Notes: generated by a model from the letters alone, not told the origin. A stretch of 64,000 nucleotides of DNA from Solirubrobacteraceae bacterium (GCA_029263125.1 JAJCYD010000027.1:1-64000); one strand, 5' to 3'; positions 25,129 through 35,983 are shown, counted from the stretch's first letter. Numbers and translations: made by a program.

Positions 25129-25839
25129 ATGAGCCCACGCAAGATCGTCGCCGTCGCCATCAGCGGCGCGCTGCTTGCGGGCGGCGGCATCGCCGTCGCC
25201 GCGGTCACCAAGAGCGACCGCGAGCAGGCGATCATCGACGACGCCGCCAAGCGCCTGGACGTCACCCCCAAGCAACTGACCGACGCGCTGTCGGCCGCGG
25301 AGAACGCGCAGCTCGACAAGGCCGTCAAGGACGGTGAGCTGACGCAGGCGCAGGCCGATGCGATCAAGGCGCGCCGCAAGCAGTCCGGACGCGTCCTCGG
25401 CGGCGGTCGACCCGGGCCGGGACACCGTGGCGGCGGTCGTCATGGCGGGCGCGGGAACCGTGGCGCGCTCGGAGCCGATCTCGCCAAGGCGCTCGGCATC
25501 AGCCAGACTGAGCTGCGCACCCAGCTGCGCGACGGCAAGAGCGTGGCCGACATCGCCAAGGCCGAGGGCAAGACCCTGGCCAGCGTGAAGTCCGCGGTCA
25601 AGGCGGCCACCAAGACCCGCCTGGACAAGGCCGTCAAGGACGGCGACATCACCCAGACGCAGGCCGACCGCATGCTCGATCGCTTCGACAAGGCGTTCGA
25701 TCATCTTGGCAAGCGTCGTCATGGTCCGCGTGGCAACGCTGACCCCGATGCCAACCCCAATGCCGAGCCGGGGGCGTTTCGCCCGAACCCGGCCGATCCG
25801 GCCGACGTCGTGCCGGCGGGAGACACCGTCACCTCCTGA
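25129..25839 (+). CDS. Exported protein with duplicated KAVKDGxxTQxQAD motif
   Basis: The product is 236 aa. The signal-like N-terminus is RKIVAVAISGALLAGGGIAVAA. The unit LDKAVKDGELTQAQADAI occurs near residue 64 and again as LDKAVKDGDITQTQADRM near 165. Each is preceded by a helical LDVTPKQL- or LGISQTEL-type segment, so the protein is an internal duplication. A Gly/Arg/His-rich spacer separates the units, and a Pro/Asn/Asp-rich tail ends it. Similar exported proteins are common in actinobacteria, with unknown function. GAAAGG precedes the ATG. Confidence 0.75.
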   Translation: MSPRKIVAVAISGALLAGGGIAVAAVTKSDREQAIIDDAAKRLDVTPKQLTDALSAAENAQLDKAVKDGELTQAQADAIKARRKQSGRVLGGGRPGPGHRGGGRHGGRGNRGALGADLAKALGISQTELRTQLRDGKSVADIAKAEGKTLASVKSAVKAATKTRLDKAVKDGDITQTQADRMLDRFDKAFDHLGKRRHGPRGNADPDANPNAEPGAFRPNPADPADVVPAGDTVTS

Positions 25840-25846
25840 CCAACCA

Positions 25847-25875
25847 CCGCCGGGCGGTCACCGACCGCTCGGCGG
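25847..25875. terminator. Strong bidirectional terminator-like hairpin
   Basis: CCGCCG-G-GCGGTC pairs with GACCGC-T-CGGCGG around a 3-base loop, twelve Watson-Crick pairs plus one G-T. It lies between the convergent genes ending at 25839 and 25899. Confidence 0.7.
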
Positions 25876-25898
25876 CGAAGGTCCGGGCTGTGGTCTGA

Positions 25899-26746
25899 CT
25901 AGCAGCCAATGACGTTGCCGGCACTGAACGGCGGGTCGCCCACGCGTCGCCCTCGGGAATCGGTGATCCACTGCGCTTCGGGAGCGCAGTCGATGATCGC
26001 GTACGCGAGCTGCTCGCCGCGGTCGCGCCCCGCGTCCATGCTCTCCATCCGCCATTGGAAGTCGGTGAACGACAAGCGGGGTGTTCGGATGCCTCGTGGA
26101 TGGTCAGCGTTCACGCGCACCGCCACCTGGATCATCGTGCCTGCGCGACGGTAGGCCTGTGAGAGCCGGGATTCCTCTGCCTGAACGGCTCCTTGCGGCA
26201 GCCACTGGGCTTCGCGTGCAGAGATGGCAAGTCCGCTTGGCGCCGAGCGCGGTCCTTGTCGCGTGCGGTTGGCGAGCTTGAGGGTGAAGGCGTAGCTCCC
26301 CTTGTCAGGCGGTGGCGTGGCGGTGCGCAGGGTCACGCACAGCAGCCCGTTGCGGATCTTGACGCTGGCCGAGGTGAGATCGGTCCAGGGCTTGGAGCCA
26401 GGTGTCGGTCGCACGGTTCCGGGCGGCGGTCGAACGGGCCTGCCACCGGGGTCGCGGAGACGCTGAACTTCAGCGTCACCTTCGGGATCGGTCACTCGCG
26501 TTTCGCGACCGCCAGCACATCGCGTCAGCACAGGGTCGCCGGCGCGGCGCTCCAGGGAGCCTGCTGGATCGCCGTTCGCGCCGCTGCCGGCGTCGCCGCA
26601 GCTGCCAGTCCGGCCGCTGCGAGCCCCGTGGCCAGCGCCGCGCTGAGCCCGTTGCCGACCTGAAAACCAATCACGAGGTCATCGTTGACGTTGTTGCCAG
26701 AACGGTGCGACGCTGCCCTACCCGTCGCGTACCGACGCCGTGCCAC
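25899..26746 (-). pseudogene. Secreted hypothetical protein, apparently frameshifted
   Basis: Two minus-strand frames together look like one exported protein. The frame from 26746 to 26525 has a signal peptide (GLSAALATGLAAAGLAAAAT ending in a PAAA site) and stops. The frame ending at 25899 then carries DPEGDAEVQRL, WTDLTSASVKIRNGLLCVTL, YAFTLKLANRT and a C-terminal AYAIIDCAPEAQW with two Cys. Joining them needs a frameshift near 26530; taken separately, the second lacks any export signal. It could be a true pseudogene, a sequencing slip, or two genes. The family is not recognised; the start of the joined gene is unclear. Confidence 0.45.
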
Positions 26747-26761
26747 TCTAACCTGCGCTCA

Positions 26762-27766
26762 ATGAACGTCGCCGCAGCAGATCCCCCCGCCGCGGTCGGA
26801 CCGCGCGGCGGCGTCGATCTCGGCGGCACGAAGATCCAGACCGTGGTCGTCGATGCCGAGCACGAGGTGCTCGGCGAGGCGCGGCGGCCGACGCCGACCA
26901 CGGGCGACCCGTCCGGCGTGGCCGCCGAGATCTCGGCATGCATGTGCGACGCGGCGGAGGACGCGGGCCTTGCGACGAGCGAGCTTGAGCATGTGGGTGT
27001 CGGATCTCCGGGATCCATCGACGCGCGCGCCGGCACGGTCTCCAGCGCCAGCAACCTGCCGGGCTGGGCGCACCTCACCTACGAGCTGGGCTCCGCGCTC
27101 GCCGACGAGCTCGGCACGCCGGTCGCGCTCGGTAACGACGTCCAGGTCGCGACCGACGCCGAGGTTCGCCTCGGCGCGGGTCGTGGCCATCAGTCGGTGC
27201 TCGGCGTCTTCTGGGGCACGGGCGTCGGCGGTGGGATCGTGCTCGACGGCAAGGCGTGGCACGGGCAGGGCGCGGCCGGCGAGATCGGCCACGTCTGCGT
27301 GCAGATGCGCGACGGCCTGCGCTGTCCCTGCGGGCGGCTCGGGTGCATGGAGGCCTACGCCGGCCGTGGCGCGATGGAGCGACGCGCGCGCGAGCTGCAC
27401 GCACTGGGCGCACCGACCAAGCTCCTGAAGATCACGCGCAAGAAGGGGCGCGACCGGATGACCAGCGGCGTCTGGGAGAAGGCGCTCAAGAAGAAGGATC
27501 CGCTCGCCGACGAGCTGATCCGTGACGCGGTGACGGCGCTGGGCGCCGGCGTCGCCTCCGTCGTCAACGTGCTCGACATCGAGGTCGTCATCCTCGGCGG
27601 CGGGCTCGGCGTGCGTCTCGGAGAGCCCTATGCCGACAAGATCGCCGTCGCGATGGCGCCCCACCTGTTCAACGACCAGCGTCCGCCGCCCGTGCTTGTG
27701 GCGGCGCTTGGCGATCTCGGCGGAGCGATCGGCGCCAGCCTGCTGACACCGGGCGAGCCGGCGTAG
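26762..27766 (+). CDS. ROK-family glucokinase
   Basis: The product is 334 aa. Phosphate-binding VDLGGTKIQTVVVD, catalytic Asp in ALGNDVQVATDAE, WGTGVGGGIVLDG and the zinc motif CPCGRLGCMEAYAG identify a ROK sugar kinase. An insert of about 30 basic residues (LLKITRKKGRDRM) sits in the C-terminal lobe. It likely phosphorylates glucose and feeds the gap-pgk-tpiA-gpmI cluster 0.6 kb downstream. TAACCT at 26749-26754 is seven bases before the ATG. Confidence 0.88.
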   Translation: MNVAAADPPAAVGPRGGVDLGGTKIQTVVVDAEHEVLGEARRPTPTTGDPSGVAAEISACMCDAAEDAGLATSELEHVGVGSPGSIDARAGTVSSASNLPGWAHLTYELGSALADELGTPVALGNDVQVATDAEVRLGAGRGHQSVLGVFWGTGVGGGIVLDGKAWHGQGAAGEIGHVCVQMRDGLRCPCGRLGCMEAYAGRGAMERRARELHALGAPTKLLKITRKKGRDRMTSGVWEKALKKKDPLADELIRDAVTALGAGVASVVNVLDIEVVILGGGLGVRLGEPYADKIAVAMAPHLFNDQRPPPVLVAALGDLGGAIGASLLTPGEPA

Positions 27767-29320
<1,554 letters not shown>

Positions 29321-29324
29321 CACC

Positions 29325-30461
29325 GTGAGGACCCTCGAGGATCTGGGAGACGTCAGCGGCCTGCGCGGGCTCGTGCGCGTGGACTTCAACGTGCCGCTGG
29401 CCGACGGCGAGGTCTCCGACGATGCGCGCATCCAGGCCGCGCTGCCGACGATCAACGAGCTGCGCGACGCGGGGACGAGGCTGCTGCTGGTCTCGCACCT
29501 CGGGCGGCCCAAGGCGCGCGAGGCGCAGTTCTCGCTGCGGCCCGTCGCCGACTACCTGGCCGGCCTGCTCGGCACGGAGGTCGCGCTCGCGCCGGACCTG
29601 GACGCGGTGCCCGACGGCGACGTGGTCATGCTGGAGAACATCCGCTACGAGCCGGGCGAGACGAAGAACGATCCCGAGCTGTCAGCCCGCCTCGGCGCGC
29701 TGGCGGACTTCTACGTCAACGACGCGTTCGGCGCCGCGCATCGCGCCCACGCTTCGACGGTCGGCGTCGTCGAGCACGTCGAGCGCTCGGCGGCCGGCAG
29801 GCTGCTGCAGCGCGAGGTGCAGACGCTGTCGGGGATCCTCGCGGATCCCGGCCGGCCGCTCGTCGCGATCGTCGGCGGCGCGAAGGTGACCGACAAGATC
29901 GGCGTCATCGACGCGTTCCTCAAGGTCGCCGACACGATCCTCATCGGCGGCGCGATGAGCTACCCGTTCTTTGCGTCCCAAGGTCACGAGGTCGGCGGCT
30001 CGCTGTGCGAGGCCGAGGGCGTCGAGCCCGCCGCCCGCGCGCTGGCGGCGGCCGGCGGCAAGCTGCGCCTGCCGGTCGACCACGTCCTCGGCGCGGCGTT
30101 CTCGGCCGACACCGAGCCGATCGACTGCGACGAGATCGACGTCCCGGAGGGCCTCATGGGCCTGGACATCGGCCCGAAGACGGCCGAGCTCTACGCCGCG
30201 GAGATCGCGTCCGCCGGCACGGTCTTCTGGAATGGCCCGATGGGCGCCTTCGAGCTGGCGCCGTTTGCGGCCGGCACGCGCGCGATCGCCGAGGCGGTCG
30301 CGGCGACCGACGCCGTCACCGTCGTCGGCGGCGGCGACAGCGCCGCGGCGCTCGCGCAGTTCGGCCTCGATGACCAGATCACGCACATGTCCACGGGCGG
30401 CGGCGCGTCGCTGCAGCTGCTGGAAGGCAAGACGCTGCCCGGCCTGGAGGTCCTGTCCTAG
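29325..30461 (+). CDS. pgk: Phosphoglycerate kinase
   Basis: The product is 378 aa from the GTG at 29325. The substrate basic patch includes VRVDFNVPLADG and SHLGRPK; the nucleotide site includes VGGAKVTDKIGVI, FWNGPMGAFE and VGGGDSAAAL. It transfers phosphate from 1,3-bisphosphoglycerate to ADP. It is slightly shorter than the roughly 395 aa norm. Its TAG stop overlaps the tpiA GTG by one base. Confidence 0.97.
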   Translation: MRTLEDLGDVSGLRGLVRVDFNVPLADGEVSDDARIQAALPTINELRDAGTRLLLVSHLGRPKAREAQFSLRPVADYLAGLLGTEVALAPDLDAVPDGDVVMLENIRYEPGETKNDPELSARLGALADFYVNDAFGAAHRAHASTVGVVEHVERSAAGRLLQREVQTLSGILADPGRPLVAIVGGAKVTDKIGVIDAFLKVADTILIGGAMSYPFFASQGHEVGGSLCEAEGVEPAARALAAAGGKLRLPVDHVLGAAFSADTEPIDCDEIDVPEGLMGLDIGPKTAELYAAEIASAGTVFWNGPMGAFELAPFAAGTRAIAEAVAATDAVTVVGGGDSAAALAQFGLDDQITHMSTGGGASLQLLEGKTLPGLEVLS

Positions 30462-31222
30462 TGGCCCGCACGCCGTTCATCGCCGGCAACTGGAAGATGC
30501 ACAAGACCGTCGCCGACGCCGAGGACTACATCCAGGCGCTGCTGCCGCTCGTCTCCTCGATCGACGGCGTCGACGTCGCGATCTGCGTCCCGTTCACCGA
30601 CCTGCAGGCGATGGTCGACTCCACTCGCGGCTCGCGGGTGGAGGTCTTCGCGCAGAACATGCACGAGGCCGAGAAGGGCGCGTTCACGGGCGAGGTCACG
30701 GCGGCGATGCTTACCGAGATCGACGTCCACGGCGTCGTGCTCGGGCACTCCGAGCGCCGCGAGTACTACAACGAGACCGACCGCGCCCTGGCACAGAAGC
30801 TCGTCAGCGCGCTGGACGCCGGGCTGCACCCGATCCTCTGCGTCGGCGAGACCGAGCAGGAGCGCGAGCGCGGCGACACCGAGCGCAAGCTGCGCCACCA
30901 GGTTCAGGAGGGCCTTGAGCGCCTGACCGCCCAGCAGATCGCGCAGATCACGATCGCCTACGAGCCGATCTGGGCAATCGGCACCGGCAAGGTCGCGACG
31001 CCCGACCAGGCGCAGGAGGCGTGCGCCTTCGTCCGCGCGCTGGTCGGCGACAGGGCAGCGGACGCCGCGGACGTCGTGCGGGTCCTCTACGGCGGTTCGG
31101 TCAATGCCGCCAACGCCGCGGAGCTGCTGGCGCTGGCGGACATCGACGGGGCGCTGGTGGGCGGCGCTTCGCTGGACGCGGAGACCTTCTCGCAGATCGT
31201 CGCCGCGGCGGTCGCGAGCTAG
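30461..31222 (+). CDS. tpiA: Triosephosphate isomerase
   Basis: The product is 253 aa. Catalytic residues are visible: Lys in AGNWKMHKT, His in VVLGHSERR and Glu in AYEPIWAIGTGK. The phosphate loop is VLYGGSVNAAN. It starts with GTG in a TAGTG overlap with pgk. It interconverts dihydroxyacetone phosphate and glyceraldehyde 3-phosphate. In many relatives secG follows tpiA; here a 161-base gap leads to gpmI and secG lies at 50.3 kb. Confidence 0.98.
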   Translation: MARTPFIAGNWKMHKTVADAEDYIQALLPLVSSIDGVDVAICVPFTDLQAMVDSTRGSRVEVFAQNMHEAEKGAFTGEVTAAMLTEIDVHGVVLGHSERREYYNETDRALAQKLVSALDAGLHPILCVGETEQERERGDTERKLRHQVQEGLERLTAQQIAQITIAYEPIWAIGTGKVATPDQAQEACAFVRALVGDRAADAADVVRVLYGGSVNAANAAELLALADIDGALVGGASLDAETFSQIVAAAVAS

Positions 31223-31383
31223 GGCCCGAGCATGAGTACCTGCGGTGTCTGGCCACCGTCTCGCGGCGCCAGACGACACACGCGATGCTCGACGGGACGG
31301 CGCCCGCCTGCGCTCGCGCGCGTCGCCTGGCATCCACGGTCCGGCAGCCAGACCCGCGCACCTGTTCCTGCTCGGACCCGTAG

Positions 31384-32913
31384 GTGACCGACCGGCCGCC
31401 GCTGCCCGCCGTCTGCATCGTCGTCCTCGACGGCTGGGGGCTGGCGCCGGACAGTCCCGGCAACGCCGTCTCGCTGGCTTCCACGCCGGTCTTCGACGCG
31501 TTGTGGGCGCGCTACCCGCACACGACGCTGACGGCGTGCGGGTCGGCCGTCGGCCTGCCGGAGGGCCAGATGGGCAACTCCGAGGTCGGCCATCTCAACC
31601 TCGGCGCGGGAGCGATCGTCAAGCAGGACCTGACGCTCATCGACGAGGCGGCAAGACAGCCCGACTTCGGCGGCAACGAGGTGCTGCTGGCTGCGATGTC
31701 CGGAGCGCAGCGCGTGCATCTGGTCGGCCTGGTCTCCGACGGCGGCGTGCACTCGAGCATCGAGCATCTGGGCGGGTTGATCGAGATGGCGTCGCGCGCC
31801 GATGTCGCCGATCTCGTCATCCACGCGATCACCGACGGGCGCGACACGTTGCCGACCGGGGGAGCCGGCTATCTGCAGACCGTCGAGGGCTGGTGTGCCG
31901 CAGCGGGCAACGCGCGCGTGGCGAGCGTCGTCGGGCGCTTCTACGCGATGGACCGCGACAGCCGCTGGCAGCGCGTGCAGCAGGCCTACGACCTGTTCGT
32001 CCACGGCGACGGCGAGCATCGGGCGCCGACGGCGTCCGACGCGGTCCGCGCGGCATACGCGCGCGGCGAGACCGATGAGTTCGTCGCGGCGACCCGCGTG
32101 GGCGCCGAGGGCGCGATCCGGCCGGGCGACAGCGTGATCGCGTTCAACTTCCGTCCCGACCGCATGCGCGAGCTGAGCAGTGCGCTGGCGGCGCCGCGGT
32201 GCCCCGGCATCGACCGCCGTGGTGCGCAGCAGATCGAGCGTTACACGACGCTGACCGACTACGGCGACGCCGCCGGCGAGCACCCGGTCGCGTTCGTCTC
32301 CCAGCGGCCGACGGTGACGCTGCCAAGCGTCGTCGCCGCTGCAGGCGGCCACCAGCTGCACGTCGCCGAGACCGAGAAGTACCCGCATGTGACCTACTTC
32401 TTCGGCGGCGGCAAGGAGCAGCCGGAGGAGGGCGAGCGGCGCGAGCTCGTCGCGTCGCCGCGCGACGTGCCCACCTATGACCACAAGCCCCAGATGAGCG
32501 CACACGAGGCCACCGAGGCGTTCGTGTCGGCGTGGAACGACGAGCCGTTTCGCTTCGCGCTGATCAACTTCGCCAACGCGGACATGGTCGGGCACACGGG
32601 CGTCATTCCCGCCGCGGTGACCGCGATCGAGACGGTCGACGCGTGTCTGGCCCGGATCGTCGAGGCCGTGCAGGGCAGTGGGGGAGCGTGCATCGTGACC
32701 GCCGATCACGGCAACGCCGACCACATGCTCGAGCCCGACGGCTCGCCGAACACCGCCCACTCGCTGAACCCGGTGCCGATCGTGGTCACGGTCGACGGGG
32801 CGAGCCTGGACCCCGCCGGCGGCATCCTCGCCGACGTCGCGCCCACCGCACTTGACCTGCTCGGCATCTCGCAGCCACCCGAGATGACGGGCCGCTCGTT
32901 GATCGCCGAGTAG
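31384..32913 (+). CDS. gpmI: 2,3-bisphosphoglycerate-independent phosphoglycerate mutase
   Basis: The product is 509 aa from the GTG at 31384. Metal-binding starts with VLDGWGLAPDS, the phospho-Ser is in GQMGNSEVGHLNLG, and substrate residues are in LVSDGGVHS, HAITDGRDT and GRFYAMDRD. The C-terminal metal site is NFANADMVGHTG and TADHGNADHM. It converts 3- to 2-phosphoglycerate in lower glycolysis with Mn. It completes the cluster. Confidence 0.97.
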   Translation: MTDRPPLPAVCIVVLDGWGLAPDSPGNAVSLASTPVFDALWARYPHTTLTACGSAVGLPEGQMGNSEVGHLNLGAGAIVKQDLTLIDEAARQPDFGGNEVLLAAMSGAQRVHLVGLVSDGGVHSSIEHLGGLIEMASRADVADLVIHAITDGRDTLPTGGAGYLQTVEGWCAAAGNARVASVVGRFYAMDRDSRWQRVQQAYDLFVHGDGEHRAPTASDAVRAAYARGETDEFVAATRVGAEGAIRPGDSVIAFNFRPDRMRELSSALAAPRCPGIDRRGAQQIERYTTLTDYGDAAGEHPVAFVSQRPTVTLPSVVAAAGGHQLHVAETEKYPHVTYFFGGGKEQPEEGERRELVASPRDVPTYDHKPQMSAHEATEAFVSAWNDEPFRFALINFANADMVGHTGVIPAAVTAIETVDACLARIVEAVQGSGGACIVTADHGNADHMLEPDGSPNTAHSLNPVPIVVTVDGASLDPAGGILADVAPTALDLLGISQPPEMTGRSLIAE

Positions 32914-32918
32914 TCGTC

Positions 32919-33656
32919 GTGACGGTGCTCGCGGCAGCCGTCGCGGTGTTCGTCGGCGCGGGGCTGCAATCGGCGACGGGCTTCGGCTTCGCGCTCGTCT
33001 CGGCACCGGTCCTCTTCGCCCTACTTGGGCCGCAGGAAGCCGTCAGCGCCGGGGCGCTGCTGGGGGTCGAGCTCAGCGCGCTGACCCTGGCGACCGAGCG
33101 GCGCGTGCCGGACGTGCTGCACGGCGAGGCGTTCGCGCTCGTCGCCTGGTCGCTGCCCGGGCTGGCGCTCGGCGCTCTCGCGCTGCGGGAACTGCCCGAT
33201 CACGTGCTGTCGGCACTCGTCGCAGCCGGGGTGATCGGTGCGCTGATCCTGCGCCTGCGCGCGCGCAACCGGCCGCGGACCGGCGGACCGGCGCCGCGCA
33301 GGCCGTGGCGCACGGCCGCGGCGGGGGTGAGCTCCGGTGCGCTGAGCACCTCGACGTCGCTCAGCGGGCCGCCGCTCGTGCTGCTGCTGCTCGCCCGCGC
33401 GGAGTCGCCCTCACAGATGCGTGACACCCTCGCCGCCGTGTTCGTGGCGCTGGCGGCGCTCAGCGTCGGCGCGCTCCTGATCGCCGGCGCGTTCGCGGTG
33501 CCCTCCGGCCTGGTCGCGCTGCTGGCCGCGGCCGTCGTCGGACAGGTCCTCGGCCGCCGCGGGTTCGAGCTGCTCGGCGGCCACCGGCACGAGAACGCGG
33601 TCCTCGCGGTGCTCGCCATGACGGCTGTCCTCGCCTTGGCGTCGAGCATCGTCTAG
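32919..33656 (+). CDS. TauE/SafE-family membrane permease
   Basis: The product is 245 aa with about eight hydrophobic segments. The opening VFVGAGLQSATGFGFALVSAP is the TauE/SafE signature (GxxxSxTGFGxA), and GVSSGALSTSTSLSGPPLVL is its repeat in the second half. The family is proposed to export sulfite or organosulfonates; the substrate is not predictable. GTG at 32919 is five bases after gpmI, so co-transcription is likely but a link with glycolysis is unclear. Confidence 0.85.
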   Translation: MTVLAAAVAVFVGAGLQSATGFGFALVSAPVLFALLGPQEAVSAGALLGVELSALTLATERRVPDVLHGEAFALVAWSLPGLALGALALRELPDHVLSALVAAGVIGALILRLRARNRPRTGGPAPRRPWRTAAAGVSSGALSTSTSLSGPPLVLLLLARAESPSQMRDTLAAVFVALAALSVGALLIAGAFAVPSGLVALLAAAVVGQVLGRRGFELLGGHRHENAVLAVLAMTAVLALASSIV

Positions 33657-33892
33657 CACACGCGTCCGCACGATCTTCTGGTGCTACCGGGCGTGGCGCC
33701 GGCGTCGATGCGCACCGATGAGCAGTCCGAGCGTCAACCCGCCACCACCGGCCAGCGCTGCTGGCCGACCCCGCTCATCCGGCTGCGATCCGTGACCGGC
33801 GGCTCGCTGGTGAGGGACACGAGTCGATTCGAGCGCATGTCCCGACTACGGGCGCCGGTGGCCGCGAGGTCCGCGGCTCCACCCGGTGGCGA

Positions 33893-34362
33893 TCAGCTGT
33901 TCGCGCGGCGCACGCGCTTGCGCAGCGCCAGCAGGTTCTTGATCGCCGAACCCTTCTCGGCCGGCGCCGACTCCGGCGTCTTGGCTCCCCAGCCGTCGAA
34001 CTCCGCGGGACCATGGTCGCGACCGTGTTCGGTCATCAGCGTCACCCAGTCGTCCAGCCGTGCCGGCGACAGCGTCATGGGCGTGGTCGTGCCGATCACC
34101 ATCCATGTGCGCCCGCCGTCCTTCTTGTCGCGCGCGCCGCCCTGGAACTCGTAGTCGGTCACGCTGCGTAGGTGGCGCAGCAGCGAGCGCACCTCCTCCT
34201 CGCCGGGCGCGGTGTACTCGAAGTCCAGTTGCAAGGGCGTCTGCTCGTCGACGCCGCGCGCCGTCAGCGCCGCCCACGACTTCGGGTTGACCTCCAGGTG
34301 CGCCTTGAGCAGGCGCTCGAACTTGTCGGGGCTGGCCTCGATGACGCCAACCCTAGCCTGAG
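33893..34362 (-). CDS. RraB-like protein without a clear start codon
   Basis: The frame includes PDKFERLLKAHLEVNPKSW, then LDFEYTAPGEEEVRSLLRHL, TWMVIGTTTPMTLSPARLDD and AEFDGWGAK. This order fits the RraB/DUF695-type domain (regulator of ribonuclease activity). The N-terminal part is open as far as about 34362, but no in-frame ATG or GTG precedes it; the first usable start is TTG at 34234, which would remove the conserved head. The true 5' end may have been cut when the repeat-bearing DNA at 34.6 kb arrived. End coordinate is the limit of recognisable similarity. Confidence 0.55.
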
Positions 34363-34746
34363 ATGGTTGATGGTGAACGGGCGTGCCCGCGGGGACAGGC
34401 CATGGCGGATGACGGGCGTCGCACGGACCGAAGCCGGTCCCGGTTGCGGCGGTGAGGATGGGGGTGGCGATCGGGCGCCGGCCGCTGCCGGCGACTTCGT
34501 GCGCGCGGCCGACCTGGAGCGGCTGGTGGCCGACTATCCGCGTTCGGGCATAGCGGTACAGGCGGTGGACGCTGAGACCGCTGTGCCGGCACAGGTGCAG
34601 AAGCGACGGATCGATCCTTCACCGTTTCGGATCCGTCGGTTGTGCATCACAGTGATGCATGAGCGCCGCCTGGATCAGCAGGCGACCGCGACCCGGCAGT
34701 TGTGCACCACGCACCGAGAGGATCCGGCCTCACGGACGTGCGGAGC
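34363..34746. other. Gene-free region with a palindromic repeat
   Basis: No gene is supported. From about 34625 to 34735 it carries a copy of the dispersed repeat. The left part (34363-34600) shows no recognisable coding or RNA feature. Confidence 0.55.
34625..34735 (+). repeat. Copy of the dispersed TGCAT palindromic repeat
   Basis: Core GTTGTGCATC (34639-34648), five bases, GATGCATGAG (34654-34663). It is followed by CGCCGCCTGGATCAGCAGG and a second TTGTGCAC box about 50 bases on, the same order as the copy at 3.7 kb. Confidence 0.65.
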
Positions 34747-35421
34747 CTACGGAGCGGCGTGCCTGACGGCGCCGGGGCTCGCAAGCCGCTGCTCAACCCA
34801 GGCGCGCATCGGCGCCGCCGCCCGCGGGTCGATGTGATGAGCGCCGCAGTGCTCGTGGTACTCGACCTGAAGGCCGGCTTCCTCCAGGCGTGCCCGCGCG
34901 TCGTGCGCGAACTGCACCCTGATGATCGGGTCGCGGCTGCCATGGACGATGAGCACCGGGACGTCGAGGGCGTTGGCGAGATCCAGATCCCAGCCGTCGA
35001 CGGTTGGGATGAACCCGCTCATCGCCAGCACGCCGGCGGGCGACGGGCGCCCGGGACCGAAGCCGACGGCATAGGACATGACGCACCCCTGGGAGAAGCC
35101 GCCGAGCACCGTGCGCTCCCAGCCGATGTCGTGGTCGGCCAGCCAGCCGTCAAGGAAGCCGGTCAGCCGCCGGTACGTCGCGAGGAACGTCGGCGGATCC
35201 GGAAAGCCGACGCGCGGCACGTGGTACCACCAGCGCCCGCCACCGGGGCCCGGCAGCGGCGCGCCGGGCGTCAGCCCGACGAGCCTGCGCTCCGGATCCA
35301 GGGCATCGAGCACGGGCACGAGGTCGGCCTCGTCGGCGCCCCGGCCGTGCAGCAGGACAAGTGCTCCCCGCGGTTCCTGCGCGCTCTCGCGAACGAGATG
35401 CACGAGCGGCTCCTCGTTCAC
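34747..35421 (-). CDS. Alpha/beta-hydrolase carboxylesterase/phospholipase (MhqD-like)
   Basis: The product is 224 aa from the GTG at 35421. The fold begins ALVLLHGRGADEADLVPV, with nucleophile GGFSQGCVMSYA, Asp in IVHGSRDPIIRV and His in HCGAHHIDP. This is the small carboxylesterase/phospholipase group that includes MhqD, whose gene belongs to the MhqR quinone-stress regulon of Bacillus. It is divergent from a MarR gene and shares with it a palindrome at 35442-35455, 21 bases before this start. Confidence 0.85.
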   Translation of the reverse strand: MNEEPLVHLVRESAQEPRGALVLLHGRGADEADLVPVLDALDPERRLVGLTPGAPLPGPGGGRWWYHVPRVGFPDPPTFLATYRRLTGFLDGWLADHDIGWERTVLGGFSQGCVMSYAVGFGPGRPSPAGVLAMSGFIPTVDGWDLDLANALDVPVLIVHGSRDPIIRVQFAHDARARLEEAGLQVEYHEHCGAHHIDPRAAAPMRAWVEQRLASPGAVRHAAP

Positions 35422-35441
35422 GTCCGCGACCCCGTCGTATC

Positions 35442-35455
35442 GTTGTGCGTGCAAC
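35442..35455. promoter_or_regulatory. MarR-type operator between esterase and marR genes
   Basis: GTTGTGCGTGCAAC is a dyad centred between the divergent starts at 35421 and 35479. One base differs from the operator at 17432-17445 read in its gene direction. Confidence 0.65.
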
Positions 35456-35478
35456 CAGCATGTTCTATCGTGAGTGGC

Positions 35479-35967
35479 ATGGCGACGATGTCCAGCGTAG
35501 GACAGTCCCACCTGCTGAGCCCCCTGGAGCTGCGCGCTTGGCGCGGGATGCTGCGCGCTCATGCCGTCCTCGCCAAGGCGCTCGACGCCCAGCTCGAGGA
35601 GGCGCACAACCTCCAGCTGAGCTCCTACGAGGTGCTCATGTACCTCGCCGACGCCGAGCACGAGCGGATGCGCATGTGCGACCTCGCCTCGTCGATCCTG
35701 CTCAGCCGCAGCGGGCTGACGCGCCTCGTGGATCGCCTCGCGCGCGAGGGCCTGATCGAACGCGTGGCATGCGACGCCGACGCGCGCGGGCAGTTCGCCA
35801 AGCTCACGCCGGCGGGCCGCGAGAAGCTCGCCGCCGCGCGCATCACCCATCTCGCGGGCGTGCGCGCCCTCTTCCTGGAGCGCTTCACCCCCGAGGAGCT
35901 CGAGATGCTCGGCGGGGCGTGGGATCGCGTCATCGACGGCGCGGGCTACTCCTGCTGCAAGACTTGA
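35479..35967 (+). CDS. MarR-family transcriptional regulator (MhqR-like candidate)
   Basis: The product is 162 aa from the ATG at 35479; GTG at 35470 is an alternative. A winged helix-turn-helix core is visible: LQLSSYEVLMYLADAEHE, MCDLASSILLSRSGLTRLVD, REGLIERVACDADARGQFAK and LTPAGREKL. The helical ends form the dimer. It probably represses its own gene, the esterase and, at 17.4 kb, the dioxygenase/reductase operon. Two cysteines near the C-terminus (GYSCCKT) could sense electrophilic quinones. Confidence 0.85.
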   Translation: MATMSSVGQSHLLSPLELRAWRGMLRAHAVLAKALDAQLEEAHNLQLSSYEVLMYLADAEHERMRMCDLASSILLSRSGLTRLVDRLAREGLIERVACDADARGQFAKLTPAGREKLAAARITHLAGVRALFLERFTPEELEMLGGAWDRVIDGAGYSCCKT

Positions 35968-35983
35968 CACGTACCCACTTAGG
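35963..35983 (+). promoter_or_regulatory. HAIR-like (HspR) element and -35 box before hsp20
   Basis: CTTGACA, seven bases, ACTTAGG has the 7-7-7 layout of the HAIR operator CTTGAGT-N7-ACTCAAG, matching 5 of 7 positions in each half. It includes TTGACA; TATCCT at 35989-35994 may be the -10. Confidence 0.45.

Noticed and set aside
31230-31383. Possible small gene between tpiA and gpmI
   Set aside because: No start, RBS or composition support; treated as spacer.
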